A stretch of DNA of 64,000 nt, from NCBI RefSeq assembly GCF_035083965.1, contig NC_089724.1, positions 18,122,974-18,186,973 of the forward strand, written 5' to 3'. Origin of the DNA: Branchiostoma lanceolatum (lineage: Eukaryota > Chordata > Leptocardii > Amphioxiformes > Branchiostomatidae). Made by a program: the position numbers and the translations under genes. Of the stretch, positions 38,501 to 48,270 are shown one piece after another (position 1 is the stretch's first letter; the number at the start of each line of letters is the position of its first letter). A model generated the notes under the pieces. That model was not told the origin of the DNA. It did no database searches and was given only the letters and a program-made list of their open reading frames with translations.

Positions 38501-41500
38501 GTGGCTGTCTTACGCACACGGCTGCAGTGCCTGACCTCTCGCTCCACTTTCTCCCGGATGGTATCCACAACCTGTACTAAACCCTACTTGTCTCACATCT
38601 CCATTCCTACTGGAGATGTATCAGTGTTGACACAGCATTACTGCACTGAAAGTCTGAATGATTACTTATTACAACGAAAAATGCATGAATTGTACAAGTC
38701 ATGTGGTTTGACTTGTGATATCTGTATGAAATTGATTTTCAGTGCAGGAAATGCTGTGCTATTTTGAAAAGGTTTGAAAAACATCTTTGTTGCCACTTGC
38801 ATCTTATGCAATAAAAAATGCCAAGATGATGCTCTTCCACCTACTAGATGAAAATTGCACTTTTCCTAAATGTTGATTAAAGCTGGTGTTGGACAGCAAG
38901 TTAAAACAGTGGCAGAAAGGTAATTGAATACCAGGGATTTGGGCAAGTGTGCAGGGACGTTTATCAAACCTTTAAGCCCAAGACATTTTCCTACCCTACA
39001 TTTCATCATGTTCTACCTTCCTGAAGTATGTGAACAGCCACACAACATCGTATTCATGCTGCAGTGATGAACATGTTTTTCTTCTGTTTTTCTTGTACCA
39101 GAGCGAGGAGTTAAGTGAGACTAACGTGCGTATCGGACTGCTGGAGAAGAAGTTGGATAACGCGACCAAGGAGAGCGACAGTAAGACAGAGTATCTGAAG
39201 GTCCAGCTGGAAGAAACTAATGAGGCTCTTCGCAAGAAAGAAGAGTAAGTGGAAATCCAGACTAGGGCTGTCTTAAGCTTTAAATTTTTGTTCATATTTA
39301 ATTTTTTATGACTTTGCATTGGGGGTGAGGGTGTTAAGGAGTGACTTCCTTATGTGTTGTGTGTAAATTTCCAGGGAGTTTGAGCGAACCATGGATGCCC
39401 TGCAGGCCGACATTGACTCACTGGAGGCAGAGAAAGCAGAGCTGAAACTGAGAATGAACCAGATGTCCAAACGCTCCCTCCTAGAGGGCCTGACACGCCA
39501 CCAGGCAGCCCCCTCTGGTATCGCAGCTGTGGTGGCAGGGGCCGCAAGTGGTAGTGGTAAGAGTGTTACCATCAACGCTACAGTATTTACAATGACAGTG
39601 TGTCAGATACATCTATTCCACCATATCAGAAATATGTTCTTTGTCAATAGACCTGTTCTTTCTTTGTCTTTTGTGGAAATTTGCACCTTTCTGTTGCTCT
39701 CCTTGCAAAATCCTTGCATCATATTTATGAGCCATGTATGCCACACACTGCACCCACTGTTTTGTTATCTTAGACTCAGACTTAGAGTGTTGGAAATACT
39801 TTGAGACAATCATTAAAATTTAAACTCTTTTGCCATCATCAAGCACCCATACTTCCAACTCCCAGGACTGCAATGTTGTGCTAGGGATGACTGTGGTTAA
39901 AGTAGAAAAGACTTTTCTGTCCCTTTACAAACTGTTGCTGTGGCACCCTGGTACCTGGATAGGATAGTTACTGTACTTCCCCTCACGTCTGCTGTTTTCC
40001 TCTCCTGTCTCTCTCACACGGCAGATGTAGTGACTGGAGATGTGTCATGGGTCGAAGGTGAGGTCATCTTAGACAAAAGCTCACAACTACACTGTACCTT
40101 CTTGGTCTTTTGTTCTTTGCTCTAAGTACCAGTACATGATGTTTTGTGTAGTATTGTTTTACTATCACAAGTATCCTCCATTTTTAACGGATAATTGCAG
40201 TTACCATGGTAATGCATTCATCATTACTTCCTTGCTTGTCCCCTTAGTTATTGGATTTCCATGATTCATGTTTTGGAAAGACATGCTTGGTGTTTTACTT
40301 TCCACCAGGCAGCACCACTGAACACTTGATTCATATTTGAGGAAAGAATGAAGTAATTCCTTTGAGTCTATTTCTATGCCTTCCACCCCATTTTATTTTC
40401 ATATTAAAAGACCAAGAATCAAGAAAAACATTGATGTTGCCTCAGCTGAAATTCCTTCTGCCAGCTTAAATTTTGCAAACGATTCAGTTGCACCTCTTCA
40501 CCATTCAGTGAAGTTACACAGTGCACATGGCCTTCCCTGTATATGTGTGCCATTCTGTCCAATGTGGATCATTTAGCCTCCTGTTTCTGGTAAAAACCTG
40601 TCGCCTTTGTTATTTCCAGGTCTACTTGCCATGTGTGTGCAGTATAGCTGGGTTGTGCCGTGTTGTGTTGTTTCCAATCAAACATATTGTGTGGTTATTC
40701 TAGATTGAACATGAACTCCCCCATACATGTCTGTTGAGTACTTTCTGTATATTGTACAGAAGGTACAGAGAGTGACCCCCCCCCCCCATGTCTGTTGGTT
40801 CCCCAGTCTAACTGCTGTGTGTACATTACAGGTGTGGGCAGTCCGACATCCCCTGTGGTTCCCATGACAACAGGTCAGACTCTGGTCCGAGACTCTCCAC
40901 TGCTTCTTCAACAGGTCAGTTCTTCATTTAGTCATCCATTCATTATTCACAACTCAGGATTCTGCTATATAACTTTAATAGCAAGGCACCAAAGTCATCA
41001 ATATCTTTCTTTGATATGTAAAAATAATAGCTTCATAGCTACCCTGATGAAGGTATAAGTCATTGACATGTTTGTGTTCATGTTCCACAGATTGATGTAC
41101 TGAAGGTGGCTCTTCATCATGTCAAGCAGGAGAACTTCAGACTTCAGGCACAGAAAATGAACGTAAGCAACCATGTGCACCAACACACCATGTATGAACA
41201 TCTAATAGATGTACTTGCCTTATAATAAGACACACTCACAGTAAAACACAGATGGTTTCCCAGTATCAAGTAACACTGATCAAAGATTGCTATTCCTTGC
41301 TTTTGGAAAAGCGTTGGGTTTTGTCTTACTAGAACTCCATTGTCAGTAGTTGACACATACAACATGACAGCTGTACCTGTTTGTTGGCAGGCCCAGCTGG
41401 CCAGCCTGCCGCCCCTGAAGGTGCCTAAGAAGCCTGTGGGGCTGGTGAGTAGAACAGGGCTGGTGCAGGTGGAGGGCGGGGACGCCGCACCCTCCAGGAA

Positions 41501-43411
41501 CAAACTGGGTGAACTCACCAGGAAGACTGACAAGCTCCTCACGGTGAGTGTACTTCAAGTTTAAAGGTCTGCTTTGTAAATATTAAAAGAAATATGGTCT
41601 TGTCTAAAAACATGTCACAGTGGTATTTAGGGATGATTCTGTACATTTTAGGTTTCGTTGGGAAAAAAAAAACTTTGTACATGTAAGCTTTTCATTCCGA
41701 GCTTCATTGTTATGTTCAGGAACAATTTCAGGTCGGACGTTATGTAATAGTTGTAGGCTGTCCTTGCAAATGCTACGTGATAGTCCATATATGCGTAGTG
41801 GGTTACTGAAATCTAGATATCAACCCTCTCTCTTCTGATTTCCAGTGTAACCGATGAGTGTATCTGCATCAGAGACCATAAGGTTTAAAACTACTAGTAG
41901 TGAAAGAAACATCACTAAATACATCACCCCTTCTTGTCCCCCCAGGATCTGTTCCACATGAGTGCCTGTCCTAAGGTTGTGGATATCTCCCACAGAAAGC
42001 CAGGTACGTACAAAAATGTCGATGAATAATCTCAATCTCATTTCCTCTGTTTTGTTGTGCTATTGCTGACAGTCTGGCATGGCTACAACACCTCAGGTAT
42101 ATAATTATAATGTATCTGTTTCCACGTTTGTCCACTAAACATGGGCATTTCTTCTAAAGTCCAATAAGCCCTTATCAGAAATTGTGATATCTACATTGTA
42201 TGCCCCAGTTCTTTTTTTACCAAGTATGAAACAATCCATCCATGTATGCCAAGCCTGCAACATCACCGAGGTCTGTGATCTTGAATTGTACGGTAACAGT
42301 TATGAAGATGATATGTTGCTGCTGTAATTCAGGCACTGTTCCTGTGCTGGAGAAGTCCACCCCTGCCCACCAGTTGGCCCAGAATACTGCCCGTATCCAG
42401 GCCATGCAGAAAGCTGCCGACCAGGTCTGGTCATTTACATACAGTTTCAGCTCTGTAGCTTAACATCATGATGATAGAACCATAAGGCAACATACCTACC
42501 AGTATCCTGTTCTCAAACTTACAGAATCACTCCACTTTGTCAATTCTTTGTGCTGCTGACTGTTGGCCCTTCCTTACATGTATATCAGGTCAACTTGGAA
42601 TGATTTAATGTGATATGTTAAGTGCATTTAGAATGAGACACCTTTGAGGTACAGCATGTAAAAGTCTCCTGTTTGTTTAGATTTTTTTTAAAGTGTCAGA
42701 AAGTAACATGCAAAGTGCAATGTTGGCGTTTTCTTGTCATTTGAGCATGCAAGTGAAGAACCAACAGTGTATGATATGGATTTTTTTTTGGGAGGTGCAG
42801 TTGTGACATTACCTTCTGCCCTTTTTCAGCTCCATAATGAAGTGCAAGCTTTGGTAGCAGCCCAACGCAAGGGAGGGCAGGTCAAAGGGGACTTTGCTGC
42901 TTTTGCCTCTCCAGAACTCGCCAAGGTAAGGGAATACAACAAATACAACTTTCAGTTCATGAAAGGATATCTATCAATATTTTTGTATGTGGGATTTGTG
43001 ATGGCCAAGATGTCTGTACTTAACCTTTTTACCACTGCCTGGTATCGTAACTGATAAAAACAAAGGCTACCTTAGTAAAAAGTGTATCATTACCAGAATT
43101 CTACATTTAGTTCAATTTCTTCATTATTCAATACTAACTCCAGGTATTAAATTCTATGACCAGTTGTATTCTGCAAGAACCCACTTAGTTACAATCACTT
43201 ATAACATGACCCCTGATTGAATTTTCTTAATACTTCTGACAGATATCAATATTGCTAAGCTTGTACCCTTCTCTCATCCCAGGCTATGGAGGAGAAGGAG
43301 AACTCCGTCTGTGTGGGTAGAGTCAGCCTGCCCAGCTCAGAGAAGGGTCTGTTCTCGGTCCATCTCCATCCCAAACATCTACGAGAAATCCACTCCAAAT
43401 TCATCAGCTGA
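11519..43411 (+). CDS. DCTN1: Dynactin subunit 1 (p150Glued), complete coding region
   Basis: Exons: 11519-11734, 12083-12182, 12780-12800, 13457-13503, 19931-19969, 20646-20678, 21552-21644, 22569-22607, 23556-23756, 24069-24140, 24375-24579, 25140-25218, 25381-25540, 25919-26125, 26431-26520, 26878-26994, 27168-27267, 27495-27580, 27777-27836, 28348-28481, 28812-28926, 29635-29688, 30409-30447, 31629-31844, 32239-32295, 33049-33151, 33611-33710, 34090-34183, 37492-37620, 39102-39244, 39375-39556, 40025-40057, 40832-40914, 41091-41162, 41391-41543, 41946-42003, 42333-42424, 42830-42925, 43283-43411. The frame is maintained throughout, ~1,348 aa (human 1,278). The CAP-Gly domain with GKNNGTVQG is at residues 1-72. 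A basic/Ser-rich linker (73-196) precedes the long CC1 coiled coil. Further matches are [55 protein letters not shown] and a C-terminal [11 protein letters not shown]. p150Glued links dynein to cargo and binds microtubule plus ends. Exons 27777, 30409 and 40025 are probably optional. Confidence 0.95.
14715..14735 (+). other. DCTN1: Candidate extra 21-nt DCTN1 microexon
   Basis: A long pyrimidine tract (about 14668-14710) ends in CACCTGTAG. It is followed by 21 bases encoding RQPFRFK in phase 0 and the donor GTTAGA. Length, phase and basic composition match the other mini-exons of this region. Not included in the main DCTN1 model. Confidence 0.45.
15509..18373 (+). CDS. Tigger/pogo-transposase-derived protein with three CENP-B-type DNA-binding modules, inside DCTN1 intron
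   Basis: Open frame from 15509 to the stop at 18371-18373 (935 codons from the TTG at 15566). Three repeats each carry a pipsqueak-type HTH ([32 protein letters not shown]), then a CENP-B/Tc5-type HTH ([23 protein letters not shown]). They start near 15563, 16286 and 16952, spaced 241 and 222 codons. Acidic Asp/Glu/Lys linkers follow the first two modules. The third is followed by a DDE_1-like domain (ca. 17400-18010: [46 protein letters not shown]). At the usual catalytic positions I read Val627 (D in NADETG), Glu721 (D in LLLDN) and Val752 (D in QPLDQ), so strand transfer is probably lost. No in-frame ATG precedes the first module. An ATG at 15516 is one frame off, and AG at 15507-15508 could be a splice acceptor. 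The protein is probably nuclear and DNA-binding, comparable with CENPB, JRK and TIGD genes. It could instead be a decaying transposon. Confidence 0.85.
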   Translation, partial: FTHDCVTKPTTTSEKRRNDLTLADKVKVIQILDSGSKTSQTEVAKKFGCSPSQVSRTYKKKAAIMQQWKANKNPNCKRKRAGKNERVEEALYQWFQSEQAKSTHLSGPILMEKALELAESIGEPNFKPSEGWLGRWKDRHNIAFKRARLERKDRDENDTDDRDVFMEDANDKNVVMEDADEEDAWEKNADVEDAVEEDVDMKDGDNKDADDKDADDKDGDKKDADTESAGDGKGDMLTVQQSHEPDCTMPTATQEKKRNDLTLADKVKVIQILDRGPKTSQAELAKKFGCSPSQVSRTYKKKAAIMQQWKANKNPYCKRKRVGKNERVEDALYQWFQTAQEKSEPLSRPSLMEKAIELAESIGEPDFKPTVRWLGRWKDRHNIVIKGAHVEGRDGDKKDIVEEDADEQLADKIDADEDDVLEEDTDKEDVVKNDADDKDRDKKDADTESAADVEGGMLPTIQQSHEPDCTMPTATQEKKRNDLTLADKVKVIQILDSGPKTTQTVVAKKFGCSPSQVSRTYKKKAAIMQRWKANKNPYCKRKRVGKNERVEEALFQWFQTAQEKSEPLSGPILMEKAIELAESIGEPDFKPTDGWLNRWKDRHNIAFRRARVEGKDPSTQSAEDDVRAMLSSILQTYEPDCIYSCVETGLLYRAWPFTIAGSVEDSISVLFACNMSGTDKLTPIVVGRSENPKCFRGYRIPLPWYANEKGWITRNIFTEWIRKIDCEMRQKNKRIVLILETNTAHPSDIHLDNIQLLFLPANASAIIQPLVRNLKGLYRTQLLKQILLTVDNDDVESVANLGTKINVLDALYMVREAWRKVLPATIQYCFRKSGLIVSTSQDNATEVDAVVAPPEAFWTEEFEQFVDVDSELQCTGELPTAEEIPQDMTGVGSTSSTETDTCDDDTDPPCPAPSPALLQAAFNVIRQWMQIHDFEEYSNFIDIEGKAQDFCMDA
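18984..18989 (+). terminator. Possible polyadenylation signal of the transposase-derived gene
   Basis: AATAAA about 610 bases after the stop at 18373, the first canonical hexamer I noticed downstream. Confidence 0.35.
22175..22324. repeat. Imperfect inverted repeat / fold-back element in DCTN1 intron
   Basis: Left AGACG...GACGAAAGTTTCCCAT...GACCCAGCT pairs with right AGCTGGGTC...ATGGGAGACTTTCGTC...ACGTCT. The three matched blocks occur in mirrored order around 22235-22270. No ORF. Confidence 0.6.
27777..27836 (+). other. DCTN1: Probable DCTN1 cassette exon, acidic (60 nt)
   Basis: Acceptor TCTTGCAG and donor CAG/GTTGTC frame 60 bases in phase 0, coding for the Glu-rich [20 protein letters not shown]. 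It falls at a point where vertebrate p150Glued has no insert, so it is likely optional. The next exon has a tandem CAGCAG acceptor (28345-28350) that would add or drop one Gln. Confidence 0.5.
28964..29414. mobile_element. hAT-like MITE, copy 2
   Basis: Ends are TAGAGCTGTG and CACAGCTCTA. Flanking 8-mers GTCTCCAG (28956-28963) and GTCACCAG (29415-29422) match at 7 of 8. The interior shares GGTCCGGACCTGTACCT and GTACCGGTAC with the copy at 8520-8904, in the opposite orientation. Located in a DCTN1 intron. Confidence 0.82.
30409..30447 (+). other. DCTN1: Probable DCTN1 cassette exon (39 nt)
   Basis: Acceptor TCTCTACAG, donor AAG/GTATCA, 39 bases in phase 0 encoding [13 protein letters not shown]. 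It sits between YQ and HLYSVHL, which are contiguous in the vertebrate protein I remember, so it is likely alternative. Confidence 0.5.
32871..32971. mobile_element. Short fold-back MITE with direct flanks
   Basis: ACTAGCCTGGTAACCAAACC is mirrored by GGTTTGGATACCAGGCTAGT, with further pairing of GAGTCTCCT and AGGAGACTC towards the centre. The 10-mer TGCAAAACTA occurs at both borders (32864-32873 and 32971-32980) and may be the target duplication. In a DCTN1 intron. Confidence 0.75.
33797..33831. repeat. (CCAA)n / (CCGA)n simple repeat
   Basis: Seven or so AACC units with the last ones changed to GACC, in a DCTN1 intron. Confidence 0.9.
35529..35701. mobile_element. Fold-back MITE in DCTN1 intron
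   Basis: TCCAAGCAGACGTAAGGATC is mirrored by GGATCCTTACATCTGCTTGG. An inner pair, TTTTGCAACATTTAG and CTAAATGTTGCAAAA, extends the hairpin. The surrounding intron 34184-37491 contains no other supported feature apart from a candidate exon at 36804-36881. Confidence 0.75.
36804..36881 (+). other. DCTN1: Candidate DCTN1 cassette exon (78 nt)
   Basis: Acceptor GGCTGCTAG, 78 open bases in phase 0 (beginning [10 protein letters not shown]), donor GTACGT. It has no counterpart that I recognise in vertebrate p150Glued and is not in the main model. It could be chance. Confidence 0.25.
37884..38392. mobile_element. TTAA-flanked MITE with long inverted ends, copy 1
   Basis: The left end AAGCACCCAGAGCATTTTAT is mirrored by ATAAAATGCTCTGGGTGCCT at the right. 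The inverted ends run about 32 bases (…GAGGCTTGAAAAC). TTAA follows the right end (38389-38392). The left flank reads TCAA, probably a mutated TTAA. A second copy at 57457-57948 shares the interior, including CCCACCTCCGTCAAAA and GATGGACAGTCAGGATCAG. Confidence 0.85.
38492..38560 (+). other. DCTN1: Candidate DCTN1 cassette exon (69 nt)
   Basis: Acceptor CCTGCCCAG and donor ATG/GTATCC frame 69 open bases in phase 0, starting [14 protein letters not shown], which is helix-like. It falls between KSLKIK and [10 protein letters not shown] of p150Glued. Not in the main model. Confidence 0.3.
40025..40057 (+). other. DCTN1: Probable DCTN1 cassette exon (33 nt)
   Basis: Acceptor CACACGGCAG, 33 bases encoding [11 protein letters not shown] in phase 1, donor GTGAGG. 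Entry and exit phases are equal, so skipping keeps the frame. Included in the main model as optional. Confidence 0.5.
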
Positions 43412-44295
43412 GGCAGAAAAACACTACATCAGTGTCATAACGATCAAAGCTGTCTACAAGATGCACTTCCTTTTTTTAATCTTTTGCTTACAAACTTAAC
43501 TCATGTTGATTTAGGGGGCAGACAAGTTTTAGAAAGAACACTGGGGCTCCTCATCAGTTGATAAGTCATACATTACTTTGGTTCGAGGCAAAAAATTGCT
43601 GGTAATGTTGATTTGGCCAATTTACTAGTACCTGCATGTGCTAGACAGCCTTGATCCAATATTGTGTACTATGTAACAGTGCTTGCATGTTACATGTAAT
43701 CAGAGAAAGATTTGCAAGCTTGGACATGAAGTCAGAAAAGGAAAACGATTCTCTTTATGAAATTGGAACAACATGAAAACATCAACTGGAAATAATCTCT
43801 CAAGAACGTGGAAATCATAGAATATATATGGGTTTATGTTTGCAATATCTCAGTTGAATTCTGATTCATATCATTTCATGTCGTAACGACTACTTTGTGA
43901 CAGATCATATTTTTTAATGCAAACATCTGGATAAACTGACATATTCTTTATGAAACTATTCTGGACAAGGTTTGCATAATTATGGGTGTGCAGTGAAATA
44001 AGAAAGGTATGCTTTAGTTTTGTCAAGTACATAGTCTCACAGGGTAATATCAGCTGGCAAGTTTGAAGACTCTTCAAGACCAGAATAGAATATGCCAAGT
44101 AAGATTGAGGAATAGAGATATATCTCTGGAAGAAATGTACTTTCTGTCCCTATAAGTTAACTAATATGCATACTCAAGGTTTACAAATGTCAAGATTCCA
44201 TGTAGTCAACTTGAGCCATTATCTTCAATTTGGAAAGCCTGAAGCTTTGCTCGGCTTACATCAATGTTTCTAAACCATTACCAAGCTGAAATAAA
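43412..44295 (+). terminator. DCTN1: DCTN1 3' UTR with polyadenylation signal
   Basis: AATAAA at 44290-44295 is the first canonical signal downstream of the stop, giving a 3' UTR near 0.9 kb. The convergent PCED1 signal lies at 44783-44788, so the two transcripts end about 0.5 kb apart. Confidence 0.65.
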
Positions 44296-44399
44296 TCTGA
44301 CCTGCAAAACAAATGCACTTGTTTTTCTTTTGTGCATGTTTTCATACAATCATGCTTTGTTTTGCTCAAGTGTAGCACTGTGATGGGCCCTTCCTCTTG

Positions 44400-44640
44400 T
44401 CAATACATTAAGTTCAGTGCTCAAGGTGTAGCTCTTGCCAAACGCTTGGCCTCCGGCTTTACTTCCCATCCAAAAGGATGTTCATAACCAAAGCTAGTTA
44501 CTCATTTTTACCATCAATTGAGGAAGTACCTGTAGGTGTGAAGTGCATTTCTCAAGAGCACAACATTGGGGCCTGTTTGGGATTTGGACCTAGAATCTTT
44601 AGATTCTTAGTCAACCCAAACACATTTCCGCTCATACTGA
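44400..44640. repeat. Degenerate copy of the repeat at 60180-60640
   Basis: GAAGTGCATTTCTCAAGAGCA, GGGGC and GGGATTTGGACC are spaced like AAGTGCCTTTCCCAAGGGCA, GGGGC and GGGATTAGATCC in 60500-60580. It is an old, diverged fragment in the DCTN1/PCED1 tail-to-tail spacer. Confidence 0.4.
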
Positions 44641-44782
44641 TTTAAATTATGAAGGTAGGCACTGGGAAACAATTGGGTGTACAAAGTAAATTTACTGATG
44701 GTGAAGTTATGTCACAAGTCAAACTTTTTATCAGCCTGACAGGTGAAAGACCAAACAAACAACATCTGTAACAAACATAACA

Positions 44783-44788
44783 TTTATT
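44783..44788 (-). terminator. Polyadenylation signal of PCED1-like gene
   Basis: TTTATT on the plus strand reads AATAAA on the minus strand, about 730 bases after the stop codon. Confidence 0.6.
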
Positions 44789-45049
44789 ATTGCAACTTGT
44801 GAAAAGAACTCATAACAAGATACAAAAGAACCTAAGAAAGATTTGTTAATAAACCTGAAAACAACTTAATATGCTAAGCTATTAGTAATCAAAGGAAACA
44901 GGGAGTCTATGATATGAAACTGTATATTGTGACTATACTGCACAGTGAGTATTTACACAGTTGCATCAAGTTTAACTAATGACTACGAATATATCACCAC
45001 CAAGTACTACCACTACCAAATATAAGCGGTAACTATATAAACTGTCAAA

Positions 45050-45214
45050 CTTTCTTTGAACAAAAATAAACAATCTCTGTACACTTTCGGTGCTATCAAA
45101 ACTGCACCAATATACAACATGAACTGGTCCAGTGGTAGCTGCCACTTTGGTGCAACTCTTAGTCCTTGCACCATACACGTCTTTCTTTGAAGAAAAATAA
45201 ACATCTCTGTACAT
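45050..45214. repeat. Direct repeat within the PCED1-like 3' UTR
   Basis: CTTTCTTTGAACAAAAATAA at 45050 recurs nearly unchanged at 45181 (CTTTCTTTGAAGAAAAATAA), each followed by ACA(A)TCTCTGTACA. The period is 131 bases. It contains reverse-strand TTTATTTTTG tracts. Confidence 0.7.
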
Positions 45215-45519
45215 TCATGGTTCTGTCATAAGACTACCATTTACAGGCCCAGCTGCCTTCCAAGTCTAGGTACTGTTCTTTTTTTTTTCAAAATTTGTTT
45301 CTATGACTCACATACAAGTAGCCACTGACAGTACCCAATTGTTCAGTCTTTCAATCACTAGTACATAATAATGAATCAGATATAAAAATATAGTCATTGC
45401 AACCTGGAAGTGGTTCACATGGAAGCAAAGCTGCCAAGTGTAATGGCATGACATTTGCTTTACATAGGAAAGTTTTGAGGCAACCTGTGTCTGTCTTGTG
45501 TAGAGGGCACCCCTGTGCC

Positions 45520-48270
45520 TTACCTCCTGTTGTGTCTGCCTCTAGAATGATACCCTCCACTAACAACATTAACACTGATGTTCCTGTGGGTGTTGGCAAT
45601 GCGCTGGTGCATGTCGTACGGTGTGTACCGTTCCGTCGGCCATCCACGCTGCACGAGGCGGTTCCTCCCGCCGTCCCACGCGTGCTGGATGTTCTGGAGG
45701 TAGTTCTGTGACAGGTAGTCCCTACCTGCGAAGTCCACACCATTGAACATGTTGGGCTGAAAGCTGATCTGGAAGTTGCACTGCATGTGGTTATCCAGAG
45801 GCTCGGCAAGAACGGGCTTTCCTATCGGCCCCCCGTATCTCTCCTCTGGTGTGACCCTGATGGGGAGGTTCAGCCCGACCGGAGAGGCGTGGTGGTGGTG
45901 GGGCCAGCTGCTGTTGACGTAGCGGACGGGGCGCGGCGGGTCGGTGAAGCTGTGGATGTTCGGGTTGGACTGGTACTGCCGCGGCGTGTCGTGCTGGGGC
46001 GGGAGGTCGAAGGGGAGGACGTGGCGCGGCAGCTTGTACCCCCAGGCCTCGGTGACGTGTGAGAGCAGGAGGTTGGTCATGCGGCGGTGGGCCTCCTGGT
46101 TCCAGTGCACGCCATCCTTCACGCGCCGCTGCAGCTGGTAGCGGAAGTTGTAGTGCATGTCCAGGACGTCGTACCCATGGGACACCACCACGTCACGGGC
46201 ATAGTAGTTTGCCTCCAGGATGTCGAGTCTCAGCGTCTCGTTTTTGAACTCCACCTCTGGGATGAGGAAGCCGCCGCGCACGCTGTTTGCCACAGGGAGG
46301 GTGGTGTTCCAGATGACGAGTATCTGCTCAGGGAGGACCTCCTTGAACCGACCAAACAGTTTCTTCAGGTTCTTCTTGTACATCGGTACTGAACTCGGGC
46401 CATACCTGGGGTGGGAGGGGGGCATGCTTGTGTCAGTATCAGCCTAGGCATGCCATGGCAAGTATTCATGTATAATGTGCTGTTGTTTTCTAGGCAAGTT
46501 GAAGTCAGCAAATTAGACACTATTCGAGCTCAGCAAACTCATATATTGGGAACAAACATACCAACTATATTTTGTATAGTATGCTAGCCTTTCTTAGTAA
46601 CCTATCAGGGAGAAATACTGATAACAACAACCCTGATTGAGAAAATCCTAACATCTCACGAAAGACATCGTGAACAAAGGAACCGTGTCCTGACCTTGTG
46701 ATGTCCCAGAGACAGGAGTTCATGATGAGGACGTCAGGCTGGGGCTCGTCTGCCAGGTCAGCCAGGATGGTCTCCATGTAATCACTGTAAGAACGGGTGG
46801 TGAAGTAGAACCTGTGGAAGAACAGGAAACAAAATCTGATTAAGAAACATTCATGCAGCATAAACATGTCTAAAACAAAAATGAAGATGACAATGGAAAC
46901 CTTTTACGTGATTATATTTTAGTATAAGTCTAGTTGGTTTGCTTTAAACCAGGTACATAAGGCTTTTTCAGTCTTGCTGACTGAAATCAGCATTTCTACG
47001 CAGTTACAACATCTATTTTAAATACCTGGTGTGTTACACCATGAGGCAGTTTACCTGGTATGCAATACGAACAAATACCCTGTCAAGCTTGCCTTTCATG
47101 GTGCTGAAATGCCATCCCTAACCCACCAACTGACCAAGCCAGGCAACATTGCAACTTATCACAGCAAAAATGCTATCATGTGTTTTTTAAAATCAATTAT
47201 TGCATCAGGGAAAACACTGTGATGGCTGCATAAACTGATTCCTCCCACCCCAAACCCAACCACACACCACCCAACGGTAAAGTCTTCTGTTCAAAACAAA
47301 TCAACAGCTTTACATCCAACCCATCTCTGTTTTAAAACAAATCCCAGGCAGTAACCTACCTGATGAGATGATGGTCAGTCCGGTACTGTCGCACTTCCCT
47401 GTAGTTCAGCTTGTTGGTCATCTCCCCCAGCCGTCCCCCCTCCACCAACACATCACCCTCAAAGTGAAGCTCCCCCTGGAAGATACAGGTGGTAATACAC
47501 ATGTTCAGCAAAGGCTTTTCAAAAGAAACTACATCTGTAGACTCAGTAGAGGGTCCTTATGCTTATTCCCTATAGCCTGCCTACAATCAATACATTAAAC
47601 AGGTACCATACAACACAGCAGTAAAAATGCTTTGTATATACATGTACCATCCTTCCACTTATAATTAGCAACATACTCAAGTGCATGTAGCACTTTGTCA
47701 TATTCCTATTCACATGAAACTCTATCTTTAAAGTTGGTAAAACAAAAAAATATATGAGAAATTTGTAACCTAATCTGCAGGTAATCTTGAGTCACATACC
47801 ATCTATAGGAACAAGTCTGAAGTAAAGAAAATATGTATATTTTGTAGTAATTTATTACCTTAGCCTTGAGTTGTCCTTCCTGAAGATAGCGGTTCCCCTG
47901 TAGTAGGACCACCATGTCTTTGTAGATTCCACGTTGGACTGGAGGAAAATGAGCACATGTGTCAATGTGCATTCATACATCGCTATGGTTCACTTCAAGT
48001 AATGGTGCAGCAAGTCCAAATTACGCCAAATGAACTTGACTTTCTGAGTTAATTTTCTAAATTTCTATTCTAAAACAAAAATGAAGACTAAGGTCTCAGA
48101 AACCAATATTCCTGGACATGTAGTTAACATGGCTGGATTTTTACAATAAAGATATGACAAATACCAGCCAAACAAAACAAACAAAAATGACACTTACTGG
48201 AGTCGCCAATGATGACCACAAATTTGTTGTGGAGAAGTTTCGTCATGTCATCAGCCAGGAAGATTGCCAT
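45520..48270 (-). CDS. PC-esterase domain-containing protein 1-like (SGNH hydrolase family)
   Basis: Five coding exons in transcript order: 48198-48270, 47859-47938, 47360-47475, 46695-46811, 45520-46405, joined in phase to give 423 aa, near the size of PCED1A/PCED1B (FAM113). Block I is VVIIGDSIQRG with nucleophile Ser24. Block III is [12 protein letters not shown] with Asn121. Block V is DGVHWN with Asp226 and His229, so the SGNH/GDSL-type catalytic set is present. The C-terminal ~150 residues are Pro/His/Asn-rich and low in structure. No signal peptide is evident. The biological substrate of PCED1 proteins is not established; the family name comes from similarity to plant/fungal cell-wall polysaccharide O-acyl esterases. 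The ATG at 48268-48270 is the first in frame and begins MAIFLADD. Non-coding 5' exons probably lie further right. Convergent with DCTN1 and divergent from TEX36. Confidence 0.93.

Noticed and set aside
45787..46447. Plus-strand ORFs of 60-100 codons
   Set aside because: They are antisense to the large GC-rich last coding exon of the PCED1-like gene.
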